A DNA stretch of 64,000 bases from the NCBI RefSeq assembly GCF_018130955.1, contig NZ_JAFCJM010000021.1, forward strand, positions 1 to 64,000, read 5' to 3'. The stretch is from Bradyrhizobium liaoningense (GTDB lineage: Bacteria > Pseudomonadota > Alphaproteobacteria > Rhizobiales > Xanthobacteraceae). The notes under the pieces were generated by a model. The model saw nothing but the letters and a program-made list of their open reading frames with translations, ran no database searches and had not been told where the DNA came from. How positions within the stretch are numbered: the stretch's first letter is position 1; each line of letters begins with the position of its first letter. A program made the translations under genes and the position numbers. Positions 24,216-33,224 of this stretch are shown piece after piece.

Positions 24216-26047
24216 GTTTTGTCGTCCGCTTCGAGCCCGAGGGTGCGTCCGGGGAAGCCGGCGACGTCGAAATAGCGCTGGCTGCCGACGCGCTGGAAGT
24301 TCAGCACGGTGCGAAGCCCGCTGTCGGCCGGCCGCGACTTGACCGACCCGACATAGGCCTTGGGCGTCTCGCCGTTCGGCATCGCCTCCGTCATCACGCG
24401 CCCGATCAGGCTGCCCTTCGGCTTCGTCGTCAGGCCCATCAGCTTGGCTGCGGTCGCGCCGACATCGGCGTTGCTGACGGGGAGCTCGTCGACATAGCCG
24501 GCTTTGAAGTCGGGCCCGATCGCCGCCATGAAGTTCATGGTGTCGCCGCGGCTGAAGCTGCCATGCATGCCCTGGCCCTGGCGCAGCACGGTGTCGGCGA
24601 CCTGCACCGAGCAATTGGTCGGCGCCTCGCCGCAATCGCTGGCGTAGGAGCGGAAGTTGACGACGATGGCGGGGTGGGGCGTTGCCGCCTTGCCCTTCAG
24701 GCTGAGTTGCGACAGCGGCAGCGTGCCCGGGAAATTGCCGAGATCGTCGTGCACGAAGAGGCCGCTGACATAGTCCTGCGCGAGCAGCGCGTTGATCACC
24801 TTGCGGGCGAGCTTGCGGTCCTTGCTCGGGATGTAGATGAGGTCCGATCCGCCGTTGGTGGCGACCACCACGTCCGGCTTGGTCGGATCCTTGCCGAGCA
24901 CGCCGTTGCCGGCCTTAGGATGCTTGTTGCCTTCGACCTTGGCATTCTTGTCGTTGGGATCGAATAGCGGCAGGTCGAGCGCCTTGGCGAGATCGAGCGC
25001 GACAAAACCCATCGGCAAAAAGTCCTTTGGCGTGTCGTCATAGCTGACCTTCGCCGATGGGCTGGTCTTGCTCTCCTTGGAGATCGTCGAGAAGCCGTGG
25101 TCGGCCGAGACGATGATGTTGGTCGAGGCGGAAAGCCCGAGCTCGTCCAGCGCCTTGCGGATCTGCGCGAGGTTGTTGTCGGCATTCTTGATGCCGGCCA
25201 TCGAGGTCGGGCCGTTGATGCCCGGCTTGATCTGGTTGAGGCTGTCGCCGGTGTTGTGCTGGCTGCCGTCGGGATCGCGCGACCAGAACACCAGCACGAA
25301 GGGCTTGTTGCGGGCCTTGAACATCGGCAGCACGACCTTGGTGGTGACGTCGGCCAGATAGGCCTGCTGCGCCACGTTGGCGACGGTCGTGCCCGGCGTC
25401 TTGGCGTCGCCCGCCTTGGCATTGTCGCCGCGCGACGGCGTGGCGAGCGGCAGGCCGGCCTTGGTCAGGGCCGCCTTCATCTCCTCGGACAGCGGTACGC
25501 CGTGCTTGCCACCGGTGGCATCGTCCAGCACGATCGAATGTAGCCCGGCCTGATCCGGACGGTCGGTATGGTCGAACTGGTAGGTCGGCCCGTGCTTGCC
25601 AAGCGCGGCGGTCGAGAAACCCATGTCGCGGGCGAGCTTCAGGATGGTGTCTTCGTTGAGATAGTTGCCGTTAAAATGCTCGTCGATGTCGCCGAGCACG
25701 GCGTCGTTCTCGATGAAGGGGACGACGGTGTCGCCGGCCGGCACGGAGGTGTAGGCGGTGTAGATCGTGTTGGAGAACACGCCGGTGTCGCCGAGATAGT
25801 GTCCGGTCGACATCGCCGAGCCGTTCGCCATGGTGAAGGTCGGAAACAGCGAATGCGGGTTTTTGAAGTTGATGCCCTTGTCGCGGATTTCGGCCATGGC
25901 GGGCGCGGTCTCAGGGCTGACCTTGAGCGCGCGCAGGCCGTCGGGAATGAACAGGATCAGGTTGCGCTGGGTATTGTTCTGGGCGGACGCCAGTCCGGTG
26001 GACATGAGCATCAGTCCGGCGGACAGCAACAATCGTGAACGGCGCAT
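24197..26047 (-). CDS. Secreted alkaline-phosphatase-superfamily hydrolase
   Basis: A 616-residue exported enzyme with signal peptide (LLLSAGLMLMSTGLASA). The phosphodiesterase/nucleotide pyrophosphatase motifs are present: metal-binding Asp36 (LFIPDGLR), nucleophile Thr72 with Asn75 in FPTFTMANGSAMSTGHYLGDTG, and the C-terminal metal sites VSADHGFST and HGSFSRGDTMNF. It would cleave phosphomonoesters or diesters in the periplasm; the substrate is not evident. The first in-frame start is TTG, directly before ATG 26047; GGGAGAG precedes it. Confidence 0.88.
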   Translation of the reverse strand: MRRSRLLLSAGLMLMSTGLASAQNNTQRNLILFIPDGLRALKVSPETAPAMAEIRDKGINFKNPHSLFPTFTMANGSAMSTGHYLGDTGVFSNTIYTAYTSVPAGDTVVPFIENDAVLGDIDEHFNGNYLNEDTILKLARDMGFSTAALGKHGPTYQFDHTDRPDQAGLHSIVLDDATGGKHGVPLSEEMKAALTKAGLPLATPSRGDNAKAGDAKTPGTTVANVAQQAYLADVTTKVVLPMFKARNKPFVLVFWSRDPDGSQHNTGDSLNQIKPGINGPTSMAGIKNADNNLAQIRKALDELGLSASTNIIVSADHGFSTISKESKTSPSAKVSYDDTPKDFLPMGFVALDLAKALDLPLFDPNDKNAKVEGNKHPKAGNGVLGKDPTKPDVVVATNGGSDLIYIPSKDRKLARKVINALLAQDYVSGLFVHDDLGNFPGTLPLSQLSLKGKAATPHPAIVVNFRSYASDCGEAPTNCSVQVADTVLRQGQGMHGSFSRGDTMNFMAAIGPDFKAGYVDELPVSNADVGATAAKLMGLTTKPKGSLIGRVMTEAMPNGETPKAYVGSVKSRPADSGLRTVLNFQRVGSQRYFDVAGFPGRTLGLEADDKTKTAGK

Positions 26048-26432
26048 CAATTCTCTCCCTGCGATCAGGCGGATCGGCGACCGGCGCGGCCGCAGCCCTC
26101 CTTTAGTTTTGCTGCGTGACCGTTTTGTTACAAGGGGCGGGGGTTAGGCAAGAGTGATGTTGGGGAGCGGGCACGTAATGCTGTCATTTCGTGCGACCCG
26201 GCGGCGCCAAGGCTTTTGCGCCAAGGCTTCTGCGTCAGGGCTTCGCCGGGCTTGATGACCACGACCGCACTTTGGGGCTGGGATGGTTGATACAACCGAC
26301 AATTACAAACTCTAAACGATGAAAAATATGCTTGCTGCAAGGACCTGACAGGACGTTGTTAATTTGTCCGACGCGCGGGCTATCCAATCAATCCTTGCGC
26401 ACCCAAGGCTGGCTCAGTGCATCGTAGGCTCG
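26048..26432. other. Intergenic region, no gene seen
   Basis: This stretch is upstream of the phosphatase gene and downstream of the LuxR-type gene, both on the minus strand. It holds two near-direct repeats, GCCAAGGCTTTTGC and GCCAAGGCTTCTGC, and an AT-rich segment at 26290-26370 that could hold the phosphatase promoter. No convincing coding frame. Confidence 0.45.
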
Positions 26433-26750
26433 TCACTTCGACGCGGAATGCACGCTCGGATTCCCGGCCATTACCGGCGGCGCCTTTTCCGGTGCCTGAA
26501 AACTTCCGGCGTTGACCAGATCGCGGCGCAATGAGGGTGGCGCGGCATGAAGGGCGAAAATAATGGCAATCTGCGTTCTATTCTGGAGGCGGTACTTGCG
26601 CATGATGTTGCCGATATGTGCGCGCACCGTATTTTCGGAGATCTTGAGCTCATAGGCGATGTTCTTGTTCTGAAATCCGCGCGCGATAAGCATCATGAGC
26701 TCACGCTCGCGGGGCGTAGGTGTGATCTGTTCTTTTGGATCTGGGCTCAT
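26433..26750 (-). CDS. Stand-alone LuxR/NarL-type HTH regulator
   Basis: A 105-residue protein consisting almost only of a LuxR-type HTH (about residues 10-72): TPRERELMMLIARGFQNK, NIAYELKISENTVRAHIGNIMRKY, QNRTQIAIIF. No receiver or ligand-binding domain is present. ATG 26750 has AAGGAG 8 bases upstream. It is the last gene of the exporter operon, 50 bases after the permease. CsgD, the enteric curli regulator, also has a LuxR-type HTH, but with an extra N-terminal domain that this protein lacks. Confidence 0.85.
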   Translation of the reverse strand: MSPDPKEQITPTPRERELMMLIARGFQNKNIAYELKISENTVRAHIGNIMRKYRLQNRTQIAIIFALHAAPPSLRRDLVNAGSFQAPEKAPPVMAGNPSVHSASK

Positions 26751-26800
26751 GACTAGCTCCTTCCTGGCCTGATGGTTGATTTGGCCATCGCAACACGTTC

Positions 26801-28024
26801 TCATTCCGTCTTGAGCGCCTCGATCGGGCTAAGCTTGGAAGCCTTGTGAGCAGGATAAAAACCAAAAACGAGACCGGTCGCGATCGAGAAGACCAGGGCG
26901 AGCCCAATCGCCTCGGAATCGACCGATGTGATCCAGCCGGCCATGCGGGCGACCGTCATTGAAAGCGCAATTCCGCCGACAACGCCTATGGCGCCGCCGA
27001 GAAGGCAAAGGACGAGCGCCTCGCAAATGAACTGAAGGCGAATGTCCCGCATGCGGCCTCCGAGGGCGCGGCGAATCCCGATCTCGCGGGTGCGCTCGGT
27101 GACCGACACGATCATCACGTTCATGATGCTGATGCCGCCGACGAGCAGGGAGACCGAGGCGATGGCAACCAGCAGCAGTGCTACCGTGCGGATCGCGCCC
27201 TGCTGCGCCTCCATGGCCGCGGCCGGATCCTGGACCTTGAAATCATCCTCCTGTCCGACGGGGATTCGATGGCGTTGCCGCAGCAGGCTCTCGATTTCGG
27301 ATCGAGCGCCCGCCATCTGACCGTCGGCAGCCACCTTGGCGATGATGTAGGCAACCGAGTCCCGGTTGATCCCGCTGGCGCTGCCGAGAAATCGCAGTTT
27401 GGCCGTGCTCAGGGGAACGAAGGCGACGTCATCCTGCGCGGGACCCTTGCGATCGAGCACGCCGACCACCTCGAGCGGGACATTCATGATCCTGATCTGC
27501 GCGCCGATCGGGTCGTCGCCCGGCGCAAACAGCTCGCGCGCAACCGTGCTTCCGAGGATCACGACCTTGCCAGCGCCGGTCTCTTCGGGGCCGGAAAAAA
27601 ACCGGCCGGACGAGAGCTGCCAGTCGCGCACCATGAAATGCCCGGTCGTCGTGCCGTTGATCGTGGTGTTCCAGTTCTTGCTTTCGTGGATGGTCTGTGC
27701 GGTCCCGGCGATCGAGCCGGCCGCGGCCTGGACCTCCGGAATCTGCTCGAGGATGGCCTGCACGTCGCTTTCGGTCATGGTCAGCTTGGTGCCTTCCTTG
27801 AGACGAACGCCGCCCTGGTAGACCGCGCCCGGCGTGATCATCAGGACATTGGCTCCGATCGAGCGGATCTGCTCCTGAAGCCGGAGCTGGGCGCCCGCGC
27901 CGATCGCAAAGACCGTGACGATCGACGCGACGCCGATCACGATGCCGAGCATCGTCAGGAAGCTGCGCAGCGGATTGAGGCGCAGCGCATGAAGTGCGAT
28001 CTGGAAGCCCTGAAGCACTGTCAT
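26801..28024 (-). CDS. MacB-like ABC transporter permease
   Basis: A 407-residue permease of the MacB/FtsX type. There is an N-terminal transmembrane helix (SFLTMLGIVIGVASIVTVFAIGAG), a large periplasmic domain (about residues 45-275) and three C-terminal helices with SVTERTREIGIRRALGGRMRDIRLQF. Unlike E. coli MacB, the ATPase is a separate gene. Start ATG overlaps the ATPase stop by 4 bases. With the adaptor it would form a tripartite exporter of peptides, proteins or macrolide-like compounds. Confidence 0.92.
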   Translation of the reverse strand: MTVLQGFQIALHALRLNPLRSFLTMLGIVIGVASIVTVFAIGAGAQLRLQEQIRSIGANVLMITPGAVYQGGVRLKEGTKLTMTESDVQAILEQIPEVQAAAGSIAGTAQTIHESKNWNTTINGTTTGHFMVRDWQLSSGRFFSGPEETGAGKVVILGSTVARELFAPGDDPIGAQIRIMNVPLEVVGVLDRKGPAQDDVAFVPLSTAKLRFLGSASGINRDSVAYIIAKVAADGQMAGARSEIESLLRQRHRIPVGQEDDFKVQDPAAAMEAQQGAIRTVALLLVAIASVSLLVGGISIMNVMIVSVTERTREIGIRRALGGRMRDIRLQFICEALVLCLLGGAIGVVGGIALSMTVARMAGWITSVDSEAIGLALVFSIATGLVFGFYPAHKASKLSPIEALKTE

Positions 28025-28746
28025 GACGCCGCAACCCTTTTCGGCACGAGCGGGAGCTGTGTTTCGTCGCTGACGAGCTGGCCGTCATGCAGACGGATCG
28101 TGCGCCGGCATCGCGTCGCGATGCCGGGGTCGTGGGTGATCATCACGATGGTCTGACCGGCCTCGTTGAGGGCGTCGAACAGGGCCAGGATCTCGCCGCC
28201 GGTGCGGCTGTCGAGTGCGCCCGTCGGCTCGTCGGCAAGTACAATCAGCGGGGATGCGATCAGGGCCCGCGCGATCGCAATTCGCTGTTGCTCGCCGCCT
28301 GACAGCTGCCGTGGAAAGTGCTGCGCCCGGTGCAACATGCCGACGGCCTCAAGGCTTTGCTCGGCCCGTGTGATGCGCTCCTTGCGGTTCACGCCGCAAT
28401 AGACGAGGGGAAGCGCGACATTCTCGACCGCGTTGTGCCGCGCGAGCAGATTGTAGGACTGAAACACGAATCCGATGCTGCGCGCACGCAGGACCGATCG
28501 ACGGTCCTCGGAGAGATCGGCGACGTTTTCTCTCTCCAGGTAGATCGCGCCTTCGCTCGGCAGATCAAGCAGCCCGATCATGTTCATCAGTGTGGATTTC
28601 CCGGAACCGGACGGTCCCATGACGGCAAGAATCTCGCCCCGCGCAATGTCGAAACTGACATTGCGGACAGCCGTCACCGCCACCCCATCCATGCGGTAGG
28701 TCCTGCACACCGATCGGAGGCTGATGAGAGGAGGGCGGCCCGTCAT
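28021..28746 (-). CDS. MacB-like ABC transporter ATPase
   Basis: A 241-residue ATPase of the LolD/MacB class. Walker A is GPSGSGKS (residues 44-51), signature LSGGEQQR, Walker B VLADEPTGALD, and the H-loop is MITHDPG. It overlaps both neighbours by 4 bases (ATGA), which indicates strict translational coupling. Confidence 0.94.
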   Translation of the reverse strand: MTGRPPLISLRSVCRTYRMDGVAVTAVRNVSFDIARGEILAVMGPSGSGKSTLMNMIGLLDLPSEGAIYLERENVADLSEDRRSVLRARSIGFVFQSYNLLARHNAVENVALPLVYCGVNRKERITRAEQSLEAVGMLHRAQHFPRQLSGGEQQRIAIARALIASPLIVLADEPTGALDSRTGGEILALFDALNEAGQTIVMITHDPGIATRCRRTIRLHDGQLVSDETQLPLVPKRVAAS

Positions 28747-30173
28747 GATCCCAACCTGATTCCAAGAAATTCCATGCCTGCGGGGCGGATCGCCTGTCCA
28801 ACCGCGACCTGACTGCCTTCGACCAGATCACCGCTCTTGAGCGCCACCTGTTCTGCTCCTGCGGTGCCAACAGTCACGGGGATGCGCTGGAGTGAACCGC
28901 CGGCCGTACGGAGCCATACGCCGCTGTGTCCGGGGGCTCCGTCCGGCTGCTTGCCTGAGGGCTGGAAGCGCAGGGCGGCAAGCGGCACTTTCAGCACGTC
29001 GTCCTGGCGCTCGATCACGATCCTCACGAGCGCAGTCATTCCGGGCAGCAGCGCGCCGTCGAGATTGGAGGTCGCCAAAACTACCGTATAGGTCACCACA
29101 TTCTGCTGGGTCTGCGGCGCCTTGCGCACCTGCCTGACGAGCGCTTCGAAACGGCGATCAGGATATGAATCCACCGTGAAGTGCGCGCGCTGGCCGGGCG
29201 CAATGCGCCCGATGTCCGCTTCATCAACCCGCGCGTGAATCTCCATGTCTTCCAGGCGGTGCGCGACCACGAAGGTCGTGCGAGATTCAAGGCCGACCGC
29301 GAGCGTTTGGCCTTCGTTGACGAACCTGCCGACGACGACGCCGTCGATCGGCGAGCGGATCACCGTGCGGTCGAGATCGGCCTGAGCCGCCGCGAGGACA
29401 GCCACTTTCTCCGGAACCGCCATCCTTGCCTGGTCCAGTTCGGCTTCGATCCTGCGCAAATCCGCTTGCGCACCCTCGACCGAGTAGGCGTTCAGCGACA
29501 TGAGGACCTCGGCTTCGCGTTCCTGCGCCAGTCTCGCGGTGAATTCGGTCTGGGCGTCATCAACCGATGCGGTCGCCACGACATTCTGTGTCTGAAGCGC
29601 CAGCTTGCGCTGAAGCGTTTTTTGCGCCGACGCCTTGACGGCCTGGGCGCTCTCGAGCTTGGCGGCGAGGACGGCCCGGCTGCCTTTCGCGTTCTCCAGA
29701 TCGACCCTGGCGCGATCGAGCTTGGCCCTCTCAAGGTCGACAAAGGAGTTGGCCACTTCCACCGCCGCCTTGGCCTCGTCGACCTTGGCAGCGAAGGTCC
29801 GCGGATCGATCAGCGCGAGCGGCTGGTCCTTCCTGACCGTGTCGTTGAAGTCGACGTAAACCTTGGACAGCTGGCCGGACAGTTGGGAACCGACCTCGAT
29901 CGTCTTCACGGGCTGAAGGGCGCCTGTGACGGTCACGGTCTGCTCGATGCTGCCGCGCTGTATCGAGGCGTAGCGGAACACGGGGGCATCCGACCCGAAG
30001 GCGGCGGCATTGCGTTCGATGGGCGGAATGGATTGGACGGCCGCCCGATAGGCGCGGCTTGCTTCGCTCGCAGCCCACGCAGCAGCGCCTCTGACCCCCG
30101 GGGGATCGGCGCCGTATGTTGCAGCCAGGCCAGATATGACGGCAAGCGGAACAATGACTGGCACAAATCGCAT
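28743..30173 (-). CDS. HlyD/MacA-type periplasmic adaptor
   Basis: A 476-residue membrane-fusion protein. The signal or anchor is at the N-terminus (FVPVIVPLAVISGLAATYG). A biotinyl-lipoyl half-motif VGSQLSGQLSKVYVDFNDTVRKDQPLALID is followed by a long coiled coil (residues about 150-290), the second half motif VIRSPIDGVVVGRFVNEGQTL and beta-barrel domains. I chose ATG 30173 over the much longer frame because only this start gives a signal sequence. First gene of the exporter operon: adaptor, ATPase, permease, LuxR-type HTH. Confidence 0.9.
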   Translation of the reverse strand: MRFVPVIVPLAVISGLAATYGADPPGVRGAAAWAASEASRAYRAAVQSIPPIERNAAAFGSDAPVFRYASIQRGSIEQTVTVTGALQPVKTIEVGSQLSGQLSKVYVDFNDTVRKDQPLALIDPRTFAAKVDEAKAAVEVANSFVDLERAKLDRARVDLENAKGSRAVLAAKLESAQAVKASAQKTLQRKLALQTQNVVATASVDDAQTEFTARLAQEREAEVLMSLNAYSVEGAQADLRRIEAELDQARMAVPEKVAVLAAAQADLDRTVIRSPIDGVVVGRFVNEGQTLAVGLESRTTFVVAHRLEDMEIHARVDEADIGRIAPGQRAHFTVDSYPDRRFEALVRQVRKAPQTQQNVVTYTVVLATSNLDGALLPGMTALVRIVIERQDDVLKVPLAALRFQPSGKQPDGAPGHSGVWLRTAGGSLQRIPVTVGTAGAEQVALKSGDLVEGSQVAVGQAIRPAGMEFLGIRLGS

Positions 30174-30649
30174 ATCAGAAACCCGCCTTCTGAAAAAAGA
30201 TGAGATCGCGGCGGAAAACCAGAGCTCGCGTAATGGTTGTAAAGGAAAGGTGTAACACCTGCATCTAGGAGTATGTCGCCGCTTCCGGGGTGACGGACGG
30301 GAGCGCTGCATCATCCAGATGCAAAAATTGCGGACGCGATCATTCGTGACTTGCGCGGTTCCTATACGAGGCGTATGCGAGAACGTGTGTGCGGTATCAA
30401 GTACGATCATTGATTGAACGCCCCGGCTGATGCGGATCCAATGCGACCGTCAGTCGATGCGTTCGGAGAAGTCGTGACGCCATGAACTGCTCTGGGAAAG
30501 ACCTGGCGACAGCGCGGCCAGTTCAATCCACTCACCAGCCGGACGTGAGATGTGCGGCCGCCATGTCGGTGGTGCGCATCTTCCGTCTCTCGCGCGGTGT
30601 TCATGTCGTCGACGGCGACGCCCGATATCGCGATGATCAATCCCAATGT

Positions 30650-30663
30650 GTGAACGCGTTCAC
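30650..30663. promoter_or_regulatory. Perfect palindrome GTGAACGCGTTCAC
   Basis: A 14-bp perfect palindrome about 175 bases upstream of the FixJ-type regulator gene and 480 bases from the adaptor gene. The dyad and length suit a dimeric repressor or activator site. The protein that binds it is not known. Confidence 0.5.
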
Positions 30664-30777
30664 TCGTTTTCGGGAAGTATTGGGCTTAAGACGGTCGAGT
30701 CGCCCGGGCAGGGGCGATGCGTTCGACCTGCGGAACGTCCTTCAAGCACCTTAGCATCGCTCGCAAGAAGAATGGAC

Positions 30778-30801
30778 AGCTCGATGTCGGATCATCGAGC
30801 T
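30778..30801 (+). promoter_or_regulatory. Leader hairpin or operator ahead of FixJ-type gene
   Basis: AGCTCGATG (30778-30786) and CATCGAGCT (30793-30801) form a perfect 9-bp inverted repeat around a 6-base loop. It ends 12 bases before the GGAG ribosome site (30814-30817) of the regulator gene. It could be an mRNA leader hairpin or an autoregulatory operator. Confidence 0.6.
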
Positions 30802-30826
30802 AAGAGGAGTCCAGGAGTCGGTTGCC

Positions 30827-31501
30827 ATGGGTTCGAATCAAGCCACGGTCTATGTCGTTGACGACGAATTACAGATAAGGAATGCGATCGGAAGTCTTTG
30901 CGAGGAGACCGGGCACCAGGTGAAGTTGTTCGCCTCGACGGAGGAATTCCTCGCGCAAAGCCTCGACGTCGGGCCGTCCTGTCTCGTGCTGGACGTCCGC
31001 TTTCCCGGCACATCGCCGACCGGGCTCGAATTGCAGCGTACGCTCGCGCAATCCGGCGTGCCCATTCCGATCGTGTTCATCAGCGGCTACACGGACGTCC
31101 GCGTTTCGGTCGAGGCGATGAAGCGTGGAGCGGTCGAGTTTCTGCCAAAGCCGTTTCGGGAACAGGAACTCCTTGACGCCATCAGGCACGGCCTCGAGCG
31201 CGACCGCAGGCGGCTCGAACGTGACGACAGGCTGCGTGACGCCAGGCAGCGTGTCGAAATGCTGACCACGCGCGAGCGCGAGATCATGTTGCTGATGGCA
31301 GAAGGGCTTGTCGCCAAGCAGATCGCGGCAAGGCTGAATGTCAGCGAGGTGACGGTGAAGGTGCATCGCGCACGGATGATGAGAAAGCTGGAGCTCCGCT
31401 CGCCGATCGAGGTGGTCAGGCTGATCGACAGCATGGGGCCGGAGTTCGATGCGAGACGGATCGGCACGTCGCAGTCGCCTTTTCAGGCCGGCGGATCCTG
31501 A
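30827..31501 (+). CDS. FixJ/NarL-type response regulator
   Basis: A 224-residue regulator. The receiver (residues 8-125) has Asp12, Asp13, phosphoacceptor Asp56 (LVLDVRFPG), and Lys108 (FLPKPF). A LuxR-type HTH (about 155-215) follows: TTREREIMLLMAEGLVAKQIAARLNVSEVTVKVHRARMMRK. The architecture matches FixJ/NodW/TodT proteins. No kinase gene is adjacent. It lies between the divergent exporter operon and the curlin-repeat cluster and could control either. Confidence 0.92.
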   Translation: MGSNQATVYVVDDELQIRNAIGSLCEETGHQVKLFASTEEFLAQSLDVGPSCLVLDVRFPGTSPTGLELQRTLAQSGVPIPIVFISGYTDVRVSVEAMKRGAVEFLPKPFREQELLDAIRHGLERDRRRLERDDRLRDARQRVEMLTTREREIMLLMAEGLVAKQIAARLNVSEVTVKVHRARMMRKLELRSPIEVVRLIDSMGPEFDARRIGTSQSPFQAGGS

Positions 31502-31517
31502 CATTTCGCGCAACGTC

Positions 31518-31670
31518 TAGAGCATGATCCGGACCCGTTGAGCCGCGTTAGCGCAAAGTGTGTAGCGGTTTTCCCTCGCAACAAACGCGGAACGCGTTTG
31601 CGCGGAGATCATGCTCGAACAAAGAGCTAGAGCGCGATGACGATTCAACTTGATCTCATCGCGCTCTAGT
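31518..31670. repeat. Dispersed repeat (CATGATC / GAGCGCGATGA modules)
   Basis: AGAGCATGATCCGGA at the left; CGCAACAAACGCGGAACGCG and GCGCGGAGATCATGCTC follow, the inverse of the element at 24055-24172. At the right is TAGAGCGCGATGACG paired with ATCGCGCTCTAG around TTGATC. It separates the regulator from the curlin-repeat cluster and may terminate the regulator mRNA. Confidence 0.85.
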
Positions 31671-31801
31671 CTGTCCAGACTAGCATGAATCACAGTCTGT
31701 CGCATGGAGCGCTATCGGTTCAGAGTCATCCCCATGATGTCGGCGTCCTCCAAACGGCATCAGAGACTTGATCAGATAACTTGACAAGAAAGGGATACTC
31801 C

Positions 31802-32200
31802 ATGCGTAAATTTCTTCTCGTTTCCGTCGCAGTGTTCGCTCTGTCGTCCGCCGCTCAGGCCGCCAACACCTCAACCACGGTGCAAGTTGGTGTCGTGAAC
31901 GGCTCGAGCGTCACCCAGAACGGCCTCACCAACGACAGTTCGTCCACCAGCCAGCTCGGCATCCTGAACACTGCGTCCACTTCGCAGGGCACGAGCTCCC
32001 CGTCGCTCAACAACGTCAGCACGGTCAACCAGGTCGGCGTGCAGAACACGGCGGCTACCGGTCAGGTCGCATTCGGCAACAACGGCAGCTCGATCACCCA
32101 GAATTCGTTCGGGCCTCCGGCGCTGCAGAACAACGCTGCCGCCGTCGGTCAGCTCGGCCTCGGTACCAATACCTCCGTCATCTCGCAGACGGCGCACTGA
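31802..32200 (+). CDS. Curlin-repeat secreted protein 1
   Basis: A 132-residue protein: signal peptide (KFLLVSVAVFALSSAAQA), then a mature part of low complexity, rich in N, Q, S, T, G and nearly free of charge. It has at least five Q-x-G-x-x-N units (QVGVVN, QNGLTN, QLGILN, QVGVQN, QLGLGT) spaced by short S/T/V strands, as in CsgA/CsgB curlin repeats. Such repeats stack as a beta-helix and form functional amyloid outside the cell. AAAGGGA precedes ATG 31802. First of four consecutive paralogues. Confidence 0.85.
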   Translation: MRKFLLVSVAVFALSSAAQAANTSTTVQVGVVNGSSVTQNGLTNDSSSTSQLGILNTASTSQGTSSPSLNNVSTVNQVGVQNTAATGQVAFGNNGSSITQNSFGPPALQNNAAAVGQLGLGTNTSVISQTAH

Positions 32201-32216
32201 GCCAGCCCCACAGCGT

Positions 32217-32243
32217 CCGGACGCGTCACAGCGCGGCGCGTCC
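32217..32243 (+). promoter_or_regulatory. Intercistronic hairpin in curlin-repeat cluster
   Basis: GGACGCG and CGCGTCC form a 7-bp stem in the 122-base gap between the first and second curlin-repeat genes. No T run follows, so it may attenuate transcription or protect the upstream mRNA, giving different subunit amounts. Confidence 0.5.
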
Positions 32244-32322
32244 GGGCCATTCTCCAGAGAACCGCAATCAGGCTGATTGACCCAACGGCGGATCGACGGC
32301 CGATAGTCGCGGAGGAAATGAC

Positions 32323-32715
32323 ATGCGGATAAATTACTTTATTGCGACGATTGTCACGCTCAACGCGTTGACCGCCATTGACGCCCATGCCGGCAACACG
32401 GCCAGCGTGTTGCAGTTCGGGACGACGAACAGCTCCTTCATCTCCCAGAGCGGTTCGACGAACAACAGCGCCACCACGCTGCAATTCGGTGCGACCAACC
32501 AGGCGACGACCTTGCAGACGGGATCGCTGGCCACGGTCAATACGTCGGTCATTGGACAGGGCGGCACGACGAGCACGGCAACTAATACGGCGGTCGCCGG
32601 CCAGGTCGGCGGTGTCAACTCGAGCCTGATCGGTCAGATCGGCGCGAACAACACGGCCGGCGTAGGTCAGCTCGGCATCCTGAACGGCTCAACGATCCTC
32701 CAGCAGGCGCCGTGA
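32323..32715 (+). CDS. Curlin-repeat secreted protein 2
   Basis: A 130-residue protein with signal peptide (NYFIATIVTLNALTAIDAHA). About eight Q-x-G units are visible (QFGTTN, QSGSTN, QFGATN, QTGSLA, QGGTTS, QVGGVN, QIGANN, QLGILN), the most regular of the four. No Cys and practically no charged residue in the mature protein. GGAGG precedes ATG 32323. By regularity it is the best candidate for the major, CsgA-like subunit; this is inference. Confidence 0.85.
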   Translation: MRINYFIATIVTLNALTAIDAHAGNTASVLQFGTTNSSFISQSGSTNNSATTLQFGATNQATTLQTGSLATVNTSVIGQGGTTSTATNTAVAGQVGGVNSSLIGQIGANNTAGVGQLGILNGSTILQQAP

Positions 32716-32758
32716 CCGCGGGGCCTTCCCGATGTCCGCAACAGTGATGAGGCATGTC

Positions 32759-33172
32759 ATGAAACACCGTCTTCCCAGCGTCGCAAGTTTGGCAGCTCTC
32801 ATTCTCTGTTGCGGGCAGAGCGGACCGCTGCACGCCCAAACGGCTGACATCAAGACCATCGTGTCGGTCGGCGGCCCGCCAGTCGTCCTGAACCAGAACA
32901 GTCAAACCAATATGGCGGGCGTGTTCATGGTTGGTGGCACCACCAGCGCGACCGTCGTCCAGACCGGCACCAACAACGCCACGGGAATCCTGCAATTTGG
33001 CGGAGCCAACTCGGCGGCGGTCGGCCAGAACGGCATCAGCAACTTCACCTTTGTCGGTCAATCCGGTCAATCGGCCAGCAGTACGCTGTCCCAGCTGGGC
33101 AGCATGAACACAGGGGTGATCGCACAGTTCGGCGGTACGAACTCGTCGACCATCGTTCAGACCGGTCCGTGA
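32759..33172 (+). CDS. Curlin-repeat secreted protein 3
   Basis: A 137-residue protein from ATG 32759 (GAGG 7 bases upstream), with a signal peptide (LPSVASLAALILCCGQSGPLHA). About seven repeat units (QTGTNN, QFGGAN, QNGISN, QSGQSA, QLGSMN, QFGGTN, QTGP). The signal contains LILCCG, which may be a lipobox variant. The gap to the previous gene is 43 bases, so they form one transcription unit. Confidence 0.83.
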   Translation: MKHRLPSVASLAALILCCGQSGPLHAQTADIKTIVSVGGPPVVLNQNSQTNMAGVFMVGGTTSATVVQTGTNNATGILQFGGANSAAVGQNGISNFTFVGQSGQSASSTLSQLGSMNTGVIAQFGGTNSSTIVQTGP

Positions 33173-33224
33173 GCCTCGCGGAACCCGCGAACAGCGGGAA
33201 TCCGGGCCAACAGGGGGAAGTCCG

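Larger units (their letters stand above)
30174..30826. other. Divergent intergenic region of exporter and FixJ-type regulator
   Basis: Some 650 bases with no convincing gene. It includes a perfect 14-bp palindrome at 30650-30663 and a 9-bp inverted repeat at 30778-30801, annotated separately. Short frames here have unusual composition and no family features. Confidence 0.55.

Noticed and set aside
29181..30203. A 340-codon plus frame
   Set aside because: Antisense of the adaptor gene, which has coupled neighbours and both half-motifs of the family.
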